Of a stretch of 64,000 bases of DNA, positions 61,196-64,000 are shown one piece after another. The notes beneath the pieces were generated by a model. That model did no database searches. It was not told where the DNA came from and saw only the letters and a list, made by a program, of their open reading frames with translations. Position 1 is the first letter of the stretch. The number at the start of each line of letters is the position of its first letter. The translations under genes and the position numbers were made by a program. The DNA comes from Hippasteria phrygiana (taxonomy: Eukaryota > Echinodermata > Asteroidea > Valvatida > Goniasteridae): contig JAZGUH010000005.1 in the NCBI GenBank assembly GCA_037893225.1, positions 2,166,475 through 2,230,474 on the forward strand. Direction: 5' to 3'.

Positions 61196-63080
61196 GACAA
61201 ACATCTCATGTCCATTGTTGTCAACGTCCCGATTACCACTCCTTTCCTACACTGTAAAACCGATTATGTACATCCCACGTGCCTCTGTGGTAAGTCACGT
61301 ATTTGTCCCCGAATCATGTATACTTTGTGCCTGGGCCTGAGGTATGTAACATTTAGTGCGCGAGGTACCCAAAATCATATTAACCCTTTCAGTACCACAT
61401 TGTTTGTTGGCGTATCTCCCCCCAGGCCCAATACCACATTCTTTGTTCAGTCATACAAGCATAAAACCGCTTATGCAGAAAAAGCAGCTGACTGCTTGTT
61501 GAATGGTTGTATTTTCAACCAAAGATTTCACCCTCAAGAATTGATTGAAAAGAAAAATGTTGTGTGTCAAGTTTGTTCTATGAGAATTACTCTTTCTTAT
61601 GATGTAATAATGAAAGTCACAATTGCTGAAATAGCAAAGTTACGGCCGTTTTCTCTTCTGACCCCCTTTATCAAACAGGAAACTGATACATGAAAAAATG
61701 GCACTCTGTACATTGAAAGGTTGGATAGAGTTTGTCAAAATATTACAATGGTGGCTCATGAAGTTGACAGTACCATTACAAAGATGTGCAAGCTCTTTCT
61801 GTTGGTAAGGATCATGTAAGCAGCACTGCCGTAAACTAGCTTCGAATTGAATACAAATCAATACATTTTCATTATTTTCGGGTCGTCTTAAAAGCAAAAT
61901 ACATTCAGAAATACATTAAGCCCCAAATAAGTTGTCTTTTCTCCTCACTTGATTAATCTCCATATTCAAAGATTCACAGAAATTAAAAATGTAAATATTT
62001 TTTGGTGTTTTTTGTAATTTATGCATCTAACTCTGCATGCATTACTAAAGCACATCAAAATATTTAGTTCTTATGCATTCATCATTGTTTCAGAACGATT
62101 TGAAGCTTTTAGACTTTTCCTGTTAAAACATTTAAAACGTGGCAGACCTTCTTAGCAATTTCCGGCTCTCAAGTTCAAGACAGTAAGTTCAAGATGAGGT
62201 AGACGCTCAACAAGAATCATGAAATTAATTCGAAGGACTTCCCAGGCCATGCCTTAGAAATTGAGAGCCCCCCCCCGAAAAAAAAAACCGTCGATAATAA
62301 AACACTTGTAGAGGGTACATATTTTTTCCCTCTCTTCACATCTGAGGGGTTGACAACTTCCGAGGAACAGGCCAGATGTGTGTAGAACGTCTTCCCTTCC
62401 AACCACCATACATCGCTGGCTCGTCTCCGTCATCGCGTCTGATTAATTCCGCGAATGCCATCCATCACGGAGCGTAATATGCGTGAATTCGTCCCGTGCC
62501 GCTACCGCCACTGCACGGGCGCTCGTTCACTCTGTCACGGGGGACAACCCCCCCCCCCCGGTCTGTTTGTCTGTTCACAGTGTTAGTGCCCGTCTGTACT
62601 ACTCTTTTTCTTTGTGTTGTTGAGGCGGTCACCCGTTGATGTTGAGGTGGATCAGTATTTGTCGAAAACGGAGCCAGTGTGATATGATCTGATTTGAGAG
62701 AAAGAAAGCATTTTTCAAGCAGTCAAACTATACGTTTATGAAGAAAAAATTCATATAGTAATTTTTCAATAGAGTGCCTGGTAGACAATGAGAGTTAAGA
62801 ATTAACGTGCTTGACCATTCTTGTTAATGAATAGTACTGGTCCTCGTTCCTAAGTGAGATGGTTATTCAGTTTCCACTACTTTTTCACTTTGACCTAATA
62901 CAAAAAAAAATGATTTAATGTAGTGCTGTTTGTTGCACACAGATCCGGATCTCGATCAGTGGTCCGTTCATTAATTCACATACGAGAACCTGCCTAATAG
63001 ATGCATTCAACGAGCGGTTGGGTCAATGGTCGGAACCGAAAACATGTGAAATGTGTACATTTATCACAGACGGTACCATG

Positions 63081-63104
63081 GTTTGTTTGTTTGTTTGTTT
63101 GTTT
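63081..63104. repeat. (GTTT)n microsatellite
   Basis: Six GTTT units. Confidence 0.9.
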
Positions 63105-63988
63105 AAGATGTTTACTCTAGTTCGTGACTTTATGAGCCCCGTCCTCGACTCTTAATTTCGTGGGCGGTTTCTGTCATTAAGTTTTTCTCTAGAATCTTGT
63201 ACTGTAAACGTCCTTGACAGTCATGCTTGTACTTCTCTCAATAAGAGCTATTCCGAAGAGCCTATCTGCTATAGTAATACTTCATTATTTTGTAAACTCA
63301 CTATTTTTACGTATCCCTTCTAATTTTCCAATCATAGCCTTCTTCACTCCCCGCTTTGTTCTTCAATTGATTTCCCTTCCGTAAAACACGCGAAACCAAC
63401 ATGGAGTTGTAATTATGCTATTGTCGAGCTCAGTTTATGCTCACGTTTCGCAATGATTACCCCGTGTCCGCCCGAGCTTACAAGCGGGCAAGGAGGTCCT
63501 TTGTCCGCCGGTGACGAACGCATGTAAGCCCGGGTTGGGTTTGCGGTGGCTGCGCGCTGCATGCTGGTGCATGTGTCCTGTCCCTCGTAGCTCCTCATTT
63601 TCGCGCACCAATGGTGCGGCAAATCGTGTGCGCGTACATGACAGCTCGTTTCATTAGCAGTGCGTGCAGGCAACCCCCCCACCCCCCTTGCAGCCGTAAT
63701 CCCATGAAGGTCGAAATCATTGTGTCAAAGAGCGAGGCATCCCTTCCACTGAATTGAGAGCGGCCTTCCATATACCCAACCAATCATCCAAACCCCTTCA
63801 TACCGCCTGATTTCCATAACTCTGCATAATAATATATTACCGTACCTCGGGCGTTACAATGAAAAATCACAAAAATTAACATTCCATAATTATATCTGAA
63901 GCTAAACCGATACTCAAGGCCACACCGTGATTAAAATCTTCGCTATAATTTTCGAGATATTGACTGTTTATCTCATATTCTTTTACAG

Positions 63989-64000
63989 CTAGCCGCCAGA
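63989..64000 (+). CDS. Possible start of next Islet exon at window edge
   Basis: The window ends with a strong acceptor (TATCTCATATTCTTTTACAG, AG at 63987-63988). It is followed by 12 bases that are open in phase 0, the phase left by the homeobox donor, and would read Leu-Ala-Ala-Arg. Twelve bases are too few to identify the Islet C-terminus. Confidence 0.25.

Larger units (their letters stand above)
49246..64000 (+). other. ISL1: Islet 3' intron, incomplete
   Basis: The donor at 49246 opens an intron whose end is not certain. I could not find a translation resembling the Islet C-terminus (the Q-G-M-x-G-x-P-M-V and P-P-W-K-x-L-S-D-F-A blocks) in this 14.7 kb, so the intron probably spans it. 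It holds a ~50-bp repeat array, SINE and MITE fragments, simple repeats and GC-rich candidate regulatory patches (about 55040-55240, 55900-56060, 58640-58800, 60680-61195). The 161-codon frame at 61208-61693 shows no known domain. Confidence 0.6.

Noticed and set aside
61208..61693. 161-codon open frame with several Cys residues
   Set aside because: The cysteines do not form a recognisable zinc-finger spacing and the translation matches no family I know. It lies inside an intron-like region.
1..64000. CRISPR arrays, operons, ribosome binding sites, rRNA genes
   Set aside because: The DNA is eukaryotic with spliced genes; repeats here lack regular spacer structure and no rRNA segment was recognised.

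Overview
The window looks like non-coding-rich DNA from a marine invertebrate deuterostome, most likely an echinoderm (sea star-like). It is AT-leaning, almost all intergenic or intronic, with scattered foldback elements, SINE fragments and frequent short palindromes (TAGGCCTA, TACCGGTA). The species assignment is inference. The LIM-homeodomain protein encoded here is unmistakably of bilaterian Islet type.

One host gene is clear: a 3'-truncated Islet (ISL1/ISL2 class) gene on the + strand. Its LIM1 exon ends at 32126, its LIM2 exon is 40175-40467 and its homeobox exon is 48929-49245. Together they give 282 codons in a continuous frame with canonical GT/AG junctions. The C-terminal exons lie beyond 49.2 kb and probably beyond the window. 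The last 12 bases may be the start of the next exon, after a strong acceptor at 63988. A CCAAT/E-box/TATA-like cluster at 31.14-31.41 kb is the best promoter candidate.

Upstream (1-31 kb) I see no second host gene. There are simple repeats, foldbacks, GC-richer unique patches that could be regulatory, and a 1.39 kb transposon at 19872-21260. That element is flanked by TTAA, has about 56-bp terminal inverted repeats and carries an intact THAP zinc-finger ORF. These features fit the Kolobok superfamily. Two smaller TTAA-flanked elements (17422-18023 and 56358-56651) have similar 5'-AGRGR ends.

The first Islet intron holds the most unusual structure. Three diverged tandem copies of an intronic segment run up to the LIM2 exon, and the duplicated unit includes the splice acceptor and about 9 bases of the exon. 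This leaves one upstream decoy acceptor that is still AG and in frame, and one inactivated to GG. Downstream of the homeobox exon is a roughly 50-bp tandem repeat. A CCCCGATCGGGG-cored minisatellite sits in the second intron. Two foldback families have two copies each in or near the gene.

Most other open reading frames are under 150 codons, with no recognisable domain, and are treated as chance.
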